From the NCBI GenBank assembly GCA_016081115.2, contig JABTTQ020002850.1, forward strand, positions 124,001 through 188,000: 64,000 nucleotides of DNA, written 5' to 3'. This stretch comes from Rehmannia glutinosa. Its lineage: Eukaryota; Streptophyta; Magnoliopsida; Lamiales; Orobanchaceae. Below the pieces are notes generated by a model. It was given only the letters and a program-made list of their open reading frames with translations. It was not told the DNA's origin and searched no databases. Position numbers and translations under genes: made by a program. Below are positions 30,473 through 41,000 of this stretch, one piece after another. Position 1 is the stretch's first letter. Each line of letters opens with the position of its first letter.

Positions 30473-31236
30473 TGTTAATGTTTGAAATTTCTCAAACATT
30501 ATTTTTTCTTTCTTTCGATTTTTCTTCCGATTTACGGTTACTTTTTCATAGTTACTATTTTCAGTTTTCGGGAGTTATTTTAGAAGTTATAAATTCATTT
30601 TTTTTAACTCCTTAGAAGTTTATTGTAGTGGGCGGTTTTCTCCTTAAATTTTGCAGGAAGTTTTTCTCCTATTTTCTTGCAGGAAGTTATTGAAGAGATA
30701 GCTATTTAAGGATCAGAAACCAGCACATTACGTGTACAGATTTTAGGAGATTTGAGAGTTCATCTTCCGACTTTTTCACACGAGAAAAGTGCGAAGCTCG
30801 GTGATATCGGGGAATGTTGGCAACATTGTTGGCATCATTTTTAGAACTCGAGTGTTGAGTGTTTATGTGAGATAGATTCAGTGTAGTTTGAGTGTTTGGA
30901 GTGCACTAAATGTATTCTCACATTTTGTAAAGGAGTGTTGTTGCTTTCGGAGACACAAGGAGAGTTGTTCGTCTAGTTTCCTTATTTACTTTGTATTTTT
31001 GTATATTGTTAACAACATCATCCTTTGAATATTTTTGTTCTAATGAACACCGAACAAGTATTTTATACTTGTACAAAATTTTCAATCTCTTGTGTCTTGT
31101 ATTTGATTATGTCTTTATTTCATACTTTGTGAAATTGTATTATTAATTAAGTCTTTCGATGTGTTTTGCAAAGTGTTGGCATCACTTTTGACTGCACACT
31201 GCATATTCATTAGAATTGGACCCTTCAATTCTTTCA
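30473..31236 (+). repeat. 3' LTR (764 bp)
   Basis: Pairs with 26812-27567 and ends TTCTTTCA before TATTT. Confidence 0.92.
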
Positions 31237-31241
31237 TATTT

Positions 31242-32567
31242 ATTAAGGTTTCTTTTTTTTTTCTTTATCTTTTTCGTTTTTGAAGGATTCTGGCAAATCT
31301 TTCTTGAGTATTTTAGCCCCCAACTAGAAAAGGCTATTTCGGCGACAAACAAATTCCACTGTGCGAAATTTTGAGATCATACTATTATGGTAACAAACTA
31401 CCACCATATCCATAACAACTGCAAGGCATAATTTGAAAGACCAAAACAATCGAAACTGTTTTATTACTTTAAAAAAAGGACAACTAAATATCAAAATGCA
31501 TGTTTAAAACAATATATAATACCTCATAGGGTAAGTCCATGACCAATTTGCCACATATCTAGATTTTTCAAGTTCACTCAAAAATAAGGGGTAAATTAGT
31601 CATCCTACAAAATTACTCAATATTCATGAGATTCAGTCAATCTATCCAAATCTCACATCAAATTTGAACAAATCTCATCTTCCTTAATCATCCTCCTCTT
31701 CAATCCGTTAGATGAAATCCAATTTACCCGACCCACAACCATACCCGCAAGTTTGCTTATGAAGATGTAATTTGTTGCTTGTGTAGTGGAATTTTTATAT
31801 ACCATTAACAGCCAGCAAATCCAATCATATTATACAAATTAAGAGACCAATCAAACCCATCTCTAACGTGGTTTTATGCGATCGATATATAATTCCAAGA
31901 GAAAAGCCAATGAAAGTTCAAAATTGTTCAGTATTCCTCATATCAGTGTTGTGAAAATCCACAATTTTCAAATAGTTACAAGATAAAATGACGAATATTT
32001 GAAAACCTAACCAGGTTGTTCTTCTGTCATGAAATAACCAGGCTTCTTCTTCTAGATTTAATTAAGATTTTAGTCATTCTCAAATTGTGTGTATACCCTT
32101 TTTAATGAAACAAAAAAATAAATATAAACACACACACATTAACCAAATTTGTTTTTCTTTTTTGGGATTTTTGGTTCTTGGCCAGCCTTTCCTTTTTCTT
32201 GTTTTGAATTCAAATAGTTACAAGATAAAATGACGAATATTTGAAATAACCATGTGGTATAAACTTATTCATCTATGTCATTCAAGTTTTTGATGATTTG
32301 GTGAATCGACTTTGAACAATTGTGAAAATCCACAATTTTCAAATAGTTACAAGGGGCCCTACTAATAATTAAGATTTTTTTTTGGGATACTACTAATACC
32401 AAATTTGTTTTTCTTTTTATATTGGAAAAACTAATACATCTTTCATTCAAGTTTTTGAAAAATTACTAAAAACCTTTGAGGATAAAAACTATATTGAAAA
32501 ACTTCAAGAAAATTACTAAAAACCTTTGAGGATAAAACTAACATTTTAATACATTTCACATGGATTA
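31242..32567. other. Gene-free, locally shuffled short duplications
   Basis: TGTGAAAATCCACAATTTTC with AAATAGTTACAAG occurs near 31951 and 32320; TACAAGATAAAATGACGAAT near 31977 and 32219; TTACTAAAAACCTTTGAGGA near 32462 and 32514. No frame or terminus recognised. Confidence 0.6.
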
Positions 32568-32575
32568 CCACTACT

Positions 32576-33283
32576 CAGGCCCGTGCCTTACCTTGAGGCC
32601 AGTGAGTCAATTCACTTAGGCCCAAAACAATTGATACAATTTAGGGGCCCAAGATTTTTAATAATTAATATATATAAAAAAAAATTGAAATGAAACTTTG
32701 AAATTCTAAAAACCCAAAAAACAAAAAAAAACAAAAAAAAAAAAGAAGAAGAAGCATATAGATTTATATTGCGGTTGCTCGAACATTGATGGTAGTGATT
32801 TATTTTCAGAGTTATCATTTTTTATGTGTTCTTTACCAAGATAAATAAAATCTACAATTGAAATAGTGTATTATTTGAAGGAATTGGATGGTTATTTTCC
32901 AAATGATTATATTGTTTATAGGATCTTGTTGACGATACCAATTACTGTAGTAAGTGCAGAAAGAAGCTTCTCAAAGTTGAAGCTAATTAAAACTTGTATT
33001 CAATCAACCATGTCACAATAAAGATTGAATGGGTTAGTTATGTTATCAACTGAGAAAGGAATTATTAAGTTACTCGATTATTGATTATACTTTTATCGCC
33101 AAAATTGTGAGGCGAGTTGTATTTAAATAGTTACTTTGAACATGATTGGCATATTAATTTAGCAAAATTTATACATTATAAAATGTTTATTTTTTAATAT
33201 TAATTTATACTGTCTTTAAATTCGTAAAAAAGGGCCCATTTTAAAGTTCGACTCAGGCCAAAAAATTGCTAGGCACGGTCCTG
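32576..33283 (+). mobile_element. hAT transposon remnant, 708 bp
   Basis: Terminal inverted repeats CAGGCCCGTGCC (left) and CAGGACCGTGCC (inverted right), 11 of 12 matching. Flanks CCACTACT (32568-32575) and CTAATACT (33284-33291) form an 8-bp target duplication with six matches, as expected for hAT. Only the end of the transposase remains inside. Confidence 0.85.
32875..33130 (+). pseudogene. hAT transposase C-terminal dimerisation domain
   Basis: The plus strand reads LDGYFPNDYIVYRILLTIPI, VSAERSFSKLKLIKT, a STMSQ motif then a stop (TAA for Glu), RLNGLVMLSTEKGI. This is the hAT C-terminal dimerisation region of TTF-type/ZMYM-like transposases (SAERSFSKLKLIKT is diagnostic). The zinc finger and catalytic parts are absent, so it is a deletion derivative. 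Confidence 0.85.
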
Positions 33284-33291
33284 CTAATACT

Positions 33292-33660
33292 TTTTTGATG
33301 GAAAACACTAATATTTTTTAGGGGGACTACTATAAATATTTTTCTAGTGAACTACATACTATTACTTTTCATGGGACAACTAATACTTCTCACAACTAAT
33401 ACTTCTCAGATGAAAACCTAATACTTTTCAGCGCTCTTGTGATACTATATCATTGTCCAATATTACAAAAATTAACACTTTCAAGTGAACTAAGTACTAA
33501 TGCTTTTCAAAAAGACTGTTAATATTTTTCAGAAGGACTGTTAATATCGTTATCTGAATATTACAAAAACACAACTTCTAATAAAACCAAAAAGTTATCG
33601 GGTCAGTTTTGGGATCCGTCTAACGAATTTTGGCTCGTTAGATCGTCTTACAGAAGTTTT
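33292..33660. other. Gene-free stretch
   Basis: Rich in short CTAATACTTTTC-like words repeated irregularly; no gene seen. Confidence 0.45.
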
Positions 33661-33685
33661 GGTCAAAAAAACAGGACTGAAGGAC

Positions 33686-34740
33686 TCAATGTATTGGAAT
33701 GGAAGTTTGCGTCCGGGATATAAGGTTTCCATACGCATCAAACTCATATATGGTTTCAAAAGTCTTGTAAACAAGATTGTATCTCACGAATCTTCCCTTG
33801 ATCACCAAAACCAAGAACGAGTCCTCGTCTTTCTTACCCCAAACTAGAGAGCGTATTGAAAAACACTAGTGGATGTCGTAGAAAATATCTGAAATATCAA
33901 CTTTATACTTGACAAACCATTTAGAATAATCCATCCTCATCTTGTACACATTAAACTTAAATTTAGGATAATCCATCCTCATCTTCTACACATTGAACTT
34001 AAATTTAGGATAATCCATTCTCATTTCGGCCACATTATCGTTCTCATTTAACTCAACCTGCCACATCCTAAACGTACATATATCAATGTAATGCAAGTGA
34101 TCACATGATTCTCCAAATAATGACAGCACATCTAATATGGGCCATTCTGGATTGGCAGCGTTGGCATTACATGTGGCACCTAATCATCATCAGGATTAAA
34201 ATAAAATGATTTTCCAGTCTTAGTAAAATTGATCAGTGGATAGCTCCATTCCAATATACACCATCTTTGAAACTGGGATTTGCTACGAAAGGCTCGCTGC
34301 ATATTCTCCAAGAATATGTCTCGGACGACTAAACCTCAGACTGAAACCGACAACTCTCCCAATCCACAAACACAAACAACTTTGTAATAAAGAGACTTGG
34401 AAGGATCAAAAGCCAACATCATCCCATGATACATCTTATTACTCCACCTCCACGATCGTATTATGAAGTAGTAGTTGTGGAAGTTTCAAACATTGTTTTG
34501 GTGGTCGGATTACAGATTTAGTATTTCTGATAACAAGGGTCATAGGTGCGCTTGCTCCGACATACCAATAGTCCGTTGCAAGAATTCAAAATTTCGGCAC
34601 GCCAATGCAAAGGTTACTCTTCATTGGAATTAATTTCTCTGAATGGTGGACTCAGTTTTGACTTATTGAGAAATATGATATACGAATGTGAACAAGTACT
34701 ATATATAGACTTATAACCGATGTGGGGACATTCAAAGATT
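33686..34740 (-). pseudogene. F-box-associated protein gene, degenerate
   Basis: Read from 34740 down in shifting frames: ILNSCNGLLVCRS, YNPTTK-like wording, MYHGMMLAFDPSKSLYYKVV, KDGVYWNGAIHW, NFTKTGKSFYFNPDDD, then MRMDYPKFKFNV repeated, KYKVDISDIFYDIH and finally DSFLVLVIKGRFVRYNLVYK with TFETIYEF to a stop at 33686. This order matches the F-box associated domain of plant SCF ligase subunits (At5g07610-like). At least five frame changes and several stops. The F-box itself should lie right of 34740 but is not readable. Confidence 0.75.
33923..34025 (-). repeat. 42-bp tandem repeat in F-box pseudogene
   Basis: Two full 42-base units (33923-33964, 33965-34006) and a partial third (34007-34025), AATAATCCATCCTCATCTT to ACTTAAATTT, encoding MRMDYPKFKFNV each time. 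The length is a multiple of three, so the duplication did not itself break the frame, though a stop lies in one unit. Confidence 0.8.
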
Positions 34741-35286
34741 GAGACCAACAGCAGGATTAGGGTTAGGGTTGGGATTACACAGAAAACAGAATCGTGGATT
34801 AGAAATGATAGAATTCCAGTGCTCGGAGACTAACTTGAACTCGTGAACTAGTGAGTTTAAGGGGAGGCATAGAAAAATCTCCGTTAAGAGATCATCAATA
34901 TTAATTGAAGCAACAATTTGTGCTCATGTTTTATCCTCCTCATAATCATCATTCGCCACTGTGTTGTACATGTTGAGTTTCATGATGTCTGTGCTATGAA
35001 TATTTAGAGATTGAAAAAGAAAATAAAAAGGTTGGTATAATCGAACTTAAGAAGCTGCGATATATATAGTTTATAACATTCTATGTGACGCCTAGGTAAT
35101 AATTATTCTAAGATGGTATATAAAGATAAAGGATATACCAAATTAAGGAAGCAATAAAATCTATTAATATATATCTACCAAAATTAATTATCATGTGACC
35201 TCTTAAAAAACTTTTTTTAAGATGTATTGTTTCGTGTAATTTTAGGATGTAATTTTAGGATGTAATAATAATAATAACATAAAATA
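34741..35286. other. Gene-free stretch
   Basis: AT-rich; a chance plus-strand frame at 34236-34466 overlaps the pseudogene and is not real. The F-box N-terminus may have decayed here. Confidence 0.4.
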
Positions 35287-36558
35287 GGTATTGGTTCAAA
35301 TGAGACCAATATCCTAGGGTGAGACCGTGGGACATAATCTGGTACGTTTATTCTTATTTTTGAAGGGTTTAGATTAATCCAATTTTTAATGTATTTTTAA
35401 TGATAAAAAATTGTTACAAGGTTATATTGGTAAAACTACATATAGGCGCCGGTTGTTAATTAAGGATAGATATTAATGCCCCTTTAATTTCGGTAGAGAG
35501 AGATTGTAAAAATCTTTTGACGTGCTAATTTCATGGGAGAGTATGATGAATCCCTAATTTCTCGGCCCTCATGCATTAATGGGTGATCTTATCAGTTTTT
35601 TTTAGCACGATGCATGTTCTGTTATAGTGCATACTTAGATACAATTTGTTGCATTTTTAGTTAAAATACTTTGCATCAATATATAAGATAAGATTTTTTT
35701 TTCACTTTTTTTGCAGTGATAATTCGTCCTACATGGGTCAATGTATTCTTAGTTACAATTTGTTGCATTCTTAGTTAAATTTTGTTGCATTCTTTGTTAA
35801 AATAGGTTTACATGAATATATAAGATAAGGTTTTTTTTTATTGCAGCGATAATTCACTGCATGGGTCAATGTATTCTTAGTTACAATTTGTTGCATTCTT
35901 GGTTAAAATAGGTTTGCATGAATATATGAGATAAGGGTTTTTTTTTATTGCAGCAATAATTCACTGTATGAGTAGTTAGTTACAATTTGTTGCATTCTTA
36001 GTTACAATTTGGTGCATTCTTAGTTAAAATAGGTTGCATCAATATATTGTTAGTTAAAATAGGTTGCATTCTTAGTTACAATTTGGTGCATTCACTGTAT
36101 GGATCAATGTATTATTAGTTACAATTTGTTGCATTCTTAGTTACAATTTGGTGCATTCTTAGTTAAAATAGGTTGCATCAATATATATAATTCATCTCCA
36201 TGCCGCATACTTAGTTAAAATACGCCGCATCAATGCACAAGATAAATTGATTTTTTTTTTGGCAGTGATAATCCAATGTATGGTTCAATCATATTTTTTT
36301 TGGTGGGGATTATCATTTATTGCACCTCCTAAATTATAGGTATTAGATAAGGTAAGTTTGAATCATGCATATCTTGTTTATTATCATTGATTGACCGATT
36401 TTTGTGTTTTACAATAATACCCTCACACGAACCATACTCCATATATATATGGTTGAGAATGCTTCTATATTTATTAGTTCAATCTCATCCATTCATTGTT
36501 AAATTGCAACGGTTCAAATAAGGTCTCACCCCAATATATGGTCTCACAAGAACCAACT

Positions 36559-36560
<2 letters not shown>
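35287..36560. mobile_element. Non-autonomous MULE-like element, about 1.27 kb
   Basis: Left TTGGTTCAAATGAGACC followed by AGGGTGAGACC (35291-35326) pairs with the inverted right end TTGGTTCTTGTGAGACC and GGGGTGAGACC (36521-36556), about 29 of 36 matching. The terminal GGTTCAAAT is shared with the large MULE to the right. No coding potential. A 9-bp duplication is not convincing. Inside is the repeat array described next. Confidence 0.65.
35590..36215. repeat. Irregular array of TTAGTTACAATTTGTTGCAT-type units
   Basis: The units TTAGTTACAATTTG(T/G)TGCATTC and TTAGTTAAAATAGGTTGCAT alternate at least twelve times from about 35629 to 36180, with larger periods of about 130-150 bases marked by TTTTTTATTGCAGCGATAAT. 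Such arrays are typical of non-autonomous DNA elements. Confidence 0.75.

Positions 36561-36615
<55 letters not shown>
36561..36615. repeat. (AT)n microsatellite, 55 bp
   Basis: Uninterrupted AT repeat between the MULE-like element on the left and the large MULE on the right. The adjoining 9 bases ATATATATA also follow the right end of the MULE, so the target duplication may lie in it. Confidence 0.95.
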
Positions 36616-36618
<3 letters not shown>

Positions 36619-36672
36619 GAAGGTTCAAATGGGACACCCCCCTTATATGAGACGGTGGGGATTTATCCAAGC
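36616..36672 (+). repeat. Left terminal inverted repeat of MULE
   Basis: GGGGAAGGTTCAAATGGGAC at its start; matches the inverted right end over about 50 bases with few differences (CACCCCCC vs CACTCCCC). Confidence 0.85.
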
Positions 36673-37018
36673 CATTAAAAATATTACAATTAATGGTTCT
36701 GATTTAATGGCTAATATTAATTTAACAATTATTAAATATAGGCAATAAGGGCACAATAGACAATTTGAGAAAATAACAAATCAATGTAGTGGAACCGTTC
36801 CTAATTTATAGGAATAGATAAGGGGAAAGAAATGGATTCACAATCTTTCCAAATCATAACCAATATCCCCACCCAAAAAAACGTGTGTCTTCTTCAACAA
36901 TATCCCTCCCAAAAAAACATTTGTCTTCTTCCACAATATAACCATAGACGACTGCAAAAAATCAATAGAGAGTGCTGCGCATACCCCATAACAGAAGAAA
37001 ACAACACTAATGCCGGCG

Positions 37019-40000
37019 ATGGAAGACAATATTAACGATTCCGACGTACAACAAGGTGAATATATATTTATCTCTATACACTGTTTATGTTTTTAAAATT
37101 TTATGTAATTGTAATTCCGGGAAAAATATTGCCCCTCCATCCTTCTGTTATTTGTGTACGAAGAAACATGAGAAACAACGTTACTTTGAAATTTAACAGT
37201 ATAAATAGTATAACATTATTGTTTATTTAGAACTGATTTGTTGTATATATTGTATTACATATATGTTTCTTGTAAAAACTAGAACACCTTCTAAGATGCT
37301 TTGAACGAAATTAATTAGTGAAACATTGTATGTGTAGTTGTATTTTAATGTACGTGTAATGTGTGTTTACTGTATATGTACATTAATGAAATCTTTAAAA
37401 TACAATTTACTGTATATTTATATATAATGGGGTGTATGTAACTGTAATTATTAAATTGTTTTCTAAAACCATAGCACACATCCCATGATACTACGAATTT
37501 ACTTTTAAGTAATGTTATAACTGCCTATTATGTTGTATTTTAGTGTACAGTTTACTGTATATTAGTGTACAATTTACTGTATTTTACTGTACAATTTACT
37601 GTCTAAATCAATAAACTGATATTCCTTATGTATAGGTATTTTGCTTCAGAAAACTAATTAATTGTTTATTGATTTAGACAATGCAGGTTACACTAGAGAA
37701 AGACTAGAGATTTCGCCTGGTTTAACAAAGTATTGGATCCCAATAGTTGAACAAGACAAAATACTGCGCATAGGAATGGAATTTCCACCATTAGAGAAAG
37801 GCGTACAATTCTATAGGGAATATGGCTCATATAGTGGATTCGACATTCGAACAAGTACAACAAGAAGGTTTAGAAATAAGGACATTCATGTCCAATATAT
37901 AGTATGCAACCGAGAAGGGTTCAAAAATAGTAAGGTTTCACCTCCAATTGGTTCCAATGAAGAAGATGATCCGCATAGGAGTTCATCATCACGTACAAGG
38001 TCGTCAAGTCGTGTGGGGTGCAATGCAAGGTGTATATTTCAATACGCAACACCAAATTCCTACAAGATAAAATACTTTGAAGAGCGGCATACTCATTCTC
38101 TGAGATCAAAACCAAACAGACAATTTATGAAGGTGAACAGGAGTCTTAATTTTGGGCACCAACAGTTCATCTTGAATTGCACAAAGGCAAATGTTGGTAC
38201 TGCTAAAACCCTCAGGGTGTTTAAAGAGATGGTGGGATGGTACTCCAATGTCGGAGCACTTCAAATAGACGTCAAAAACTTTAGGAGAGACTTGCAGGCC
38301 TACATATGTGGTGCGGATCTTGTGATTGGTAATAGATAAGAGCTTGAGGAAAAAAGAAATAAGTCCAGGAATGGCATTCAATTATGATGTCGATGAGAAT
38401 GATCAGCTAACCCGACTATTTTGGGCAGACCAGACATCAGTGCGGAATTATGGCGTATTTGGTGACATCGTTTCGTTTGATGCTACGCACAATACGAACA
38501 GGTGTTGTTTATTTGCTTTGACATTACTGTCTGGATACGAGCATTTTACTGTGTACATAACAAAATTTCGCTGTGTAGGATATTTTTATTCCACCGTGTT
38601 TTGAATGGCATTTATAAAAAAAATACAAAGACCTATTAATCCTTCCATAAAAATATTGTTAACTCATTTTAATATTACTGTATTGGTAGGTGATATTAAC
38701 TGTGTAATAATACGAACAGGTGTTGTTTATTTAATTTGACATTATTATCTGGATACGAGCATTGTACTGTGTAAATTTCAAAATTTCGCTATAGGCTATT
38801 TTTTATTCCACTGTGTCTTGAATTGCATTTATACAAAAATAGAAAGACCTATTAATCCTTCCAAATAATATTGTTAGTTCATTTTAATATTACTGTACTG
38901 GTAGGTGATATTCACTGTATAATAATTAAAATTTCACTGTACTACATATTTATATCAATGTCTATTGAATTGAAATTATTTATGCAAAATGGCAGGTACA
39001 AGATGGTGTTCGCGCCTTTTACGGAAATAGATAATCATAAGCGTTGTGTAACGTTTGGAGCTGGGTTGATAATAAAGGAAGATGAAGCGTCATACATATG
39101 GCTATTCAAGAATTTCTTAGAAGCAATGGGTAAAGAACCAAGCTATATTGTTACTGACCAAGACCCCGCAATGAAGAATGCAACACAAAGTTGTTTTTCC
39201 AAGTACCGGTCATCGTCTATGTATGTGGCACATCATGGAGAAGGTAAACACCAAAGTCATCAAAGATTGCTCAAGGATAATAGTTCAGTGAAACTAAATT
39301 CATTGTATGGGATGATTACGATGAGCCAAACAGAGTTCGAGATAAAATGGCATGATGTAATGCTTGAGTATGAGTTAACTTCGCATCCATGGTTTAATAC
39401 AATGTTCGATCTTAGACAAAAATGGATACCAGCATATTTTAGGGACGTGCCAATGGGAGGTCTAATAAGGACAACGTCAAGATCTGAAAGTACGAATAGT
39501 TGGTTTGGCAATTTCACAAACCCTCAGGCAAGTTTGGTGGAATTTTTTATGCACTTTGAAAGTGCCATGGACTCACAACGCCACGAATCCGATAAATTAG
39601 GCAACAAATGTGAAACGTTAAATCCCAAATGCAATACACCGTTACAGATTAAGAAACATGCAACATCAGTGTACACACATGCAGTGTTCTCAGAAGTCAG
39701 CAAAGAAATTGAAGAATCGTGTTCCAGTTGCACAGTGGTTGGTGTGATTGATAATACAGACACTTGTTCTTACAAAATAAGAGACAAAACTGGTAGGGTA
39801 TATGATGTCATTTGTTACAAGAACGAGTCAATGTCGAAGTGCAGTTGCAAAATGTTTGAACGAAAGCGGACTACTTTGTCGCCATATCGTTATTGCTAAA
39901 GGAGAACAAGAGATTCCATCCAAATATCTAACAAGGCGTTGGTTGAAAAATGCATCAATTCATCCTTTTTCAAGGAACGGTGATGTGTACCAATTCAATG

Positions 40001-40398
40001 GAGGCAACACAGCATGTGTAACTCTCAACAAGCTTTGGTCAGATTTCCATTGTTGTCTTGGGCTCGCCCAAGGTGATATAGAGAAATTGTCATCTTTGTC
40101 ACGCTTACTATCAGAAGAAAAGCAAAAACTACTACTCGAACAAGAGAATGAAAGGTCCGTAGTTGGCAAGCAAGCAGTTATTGAAACCTATTGTGGGACA
40201 ACATCAGGAAAGGATATCAATGTATTGCCACCACAACAAGCAAAAAACAAAGGTAGTGGGAGCCGCGTGAAAAGTCGTATACAAAGTCAAAGGGAGAAAG
40301 CTATCAAAGCAAGCACAAAATTGAAGAGACGATGTGGTATATGTGGCGAAGTCACAACCCATAACAGTAGAACATGCCCCAAACGTTCAAAAACCTAA
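37019..40398 (+). pseudogene. MULE transposase (FAR1 domain, MULE core, SWIM finger, CCHC)
   Basis: Proposed exon 1 at 37019-37055 (MEDNINDSDVQQ, donor GTGAATA), exon 2 from 37678 after TTGATTTAG. FAR1 DNA-binding domain at 37780-38110 (GVQFYREYGSYSGFDIRTST, VGCNARC, HTHSLRS). MULE core: RLFWADQTSVRNYGVFGDIV with FDATHNTNR ending exon 2 at 38501, intron to 38995, then YKMVFAPFTEIDNHKRC, YIVTDQDPAMKNA, RTTSRSESTNSWFGNF. SWIM finger CSCKMFER and LLCRHIVIA straddle a one-base frameshift near 39862. A final CGICGEVTTHNSRTC lies at 40330-40375. Further shifts near 38330 and 39220-39290. Transposase mobilising this element family; this copy looks inactive. Confidence 0.87.
38502..38995 (+). repeat. 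Intron with internal 218-bp tandem duplication
   Basis: Donor GTGTTGTTT after AATACGAACAG, acceptor TATGCAAAATGGCAG before GTACAAGATG; joining restores the codon order NTNR-YKM expected of MULE transposases. The first 218 bases of the intron, with the preceding exon bases TACGAACAG, are repeated from 38711, giving a second donor-like site at 38720. Confidence 0.75.
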
Positions 40399-41000
40399 TT
40401 AAACATTCCAACAAAGCTATACTCAGTTAAACTCCAAAATAACCATCCGCAAAATTATACAAAAAAAATACACTAAATCTACAGTAAAAATACACTAATT
40501 ATACAACATTCTGATGATAATTATACAGTAAAAATACACTAATTATACAGCATTATAATACTAATTATACCCCAAAACGATATTCAATTTTCGATTTACA
40601 GTAAAAATACACTAATTATACAGCATTCTAATACTAATTATACACCAAAACGATATTCAGTTTTCGATTTACAGTAAATAATACACTAATTGTACAACAT
40701 TCTAATACTAATTATACAGCATTCGACTATCATGGGCGCATATTAACAAACATTAAACCACACACACAACACGTATCAATTAATTAAACTGTATTAATTT
40801 AACATTTCCAACAAAAACGATATTCAGTTAGACAACAAAAAAACAACCAATAGCAAAATCGACTAACTAGACCATTGTAGCATTCACAAAGATAATTCGA
40901 CACGAAAAGCCAAGGAAATAAATAATCCAACAAAGAGAACCGACAAAATAAAATAGTGACATAGAGTTAATACACGTTCATCCTAAAAAGGCTGATAAAA
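40399..41000. other. Intergenic part of MULE with TACAGTAAA-type repeats
   Basis: Segments ACAGTAAAAATACACTAATT and ACACCAAAACGATATTCAGTT recur three to four times from 40480 to 40720. No gene. It separates the converging ends of transposase and Ulp1-like genes and may hold both terminators. Confidence 0.6.

Larger units (their letters stand above)
26812..31236 (+). mobile_element. Ty1/copia element with intact gag and deleted pol
   Basis: LTRs 26812-27567 and 30473-31236 start TGTTAATGTTTG and end TTCAATTCTTTCA; TATTT flanks both sides (26807-26811 and 31237-31241). The interior holds a 545-codon gag, a short piece reading through where protease begins, then directly the last residues of RNase H. 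About 3 kb of pol is missing. A long 3' part carries several GGGGGAG motifs. It resembles SIRE-type copia in gag and 3' layout. Confidence 0.93.

Noticed and set aside
35287..36560. Helitron as identity of the element
   Set aside because: It has paired inverted ends and no visible CTRR 3' end with hairpin, so a MULE-like element fits better.
36485..36678. ORFs with Tyr-Ile repeats
   Set aside because: Pure translation of the (AT)n microsatellite.
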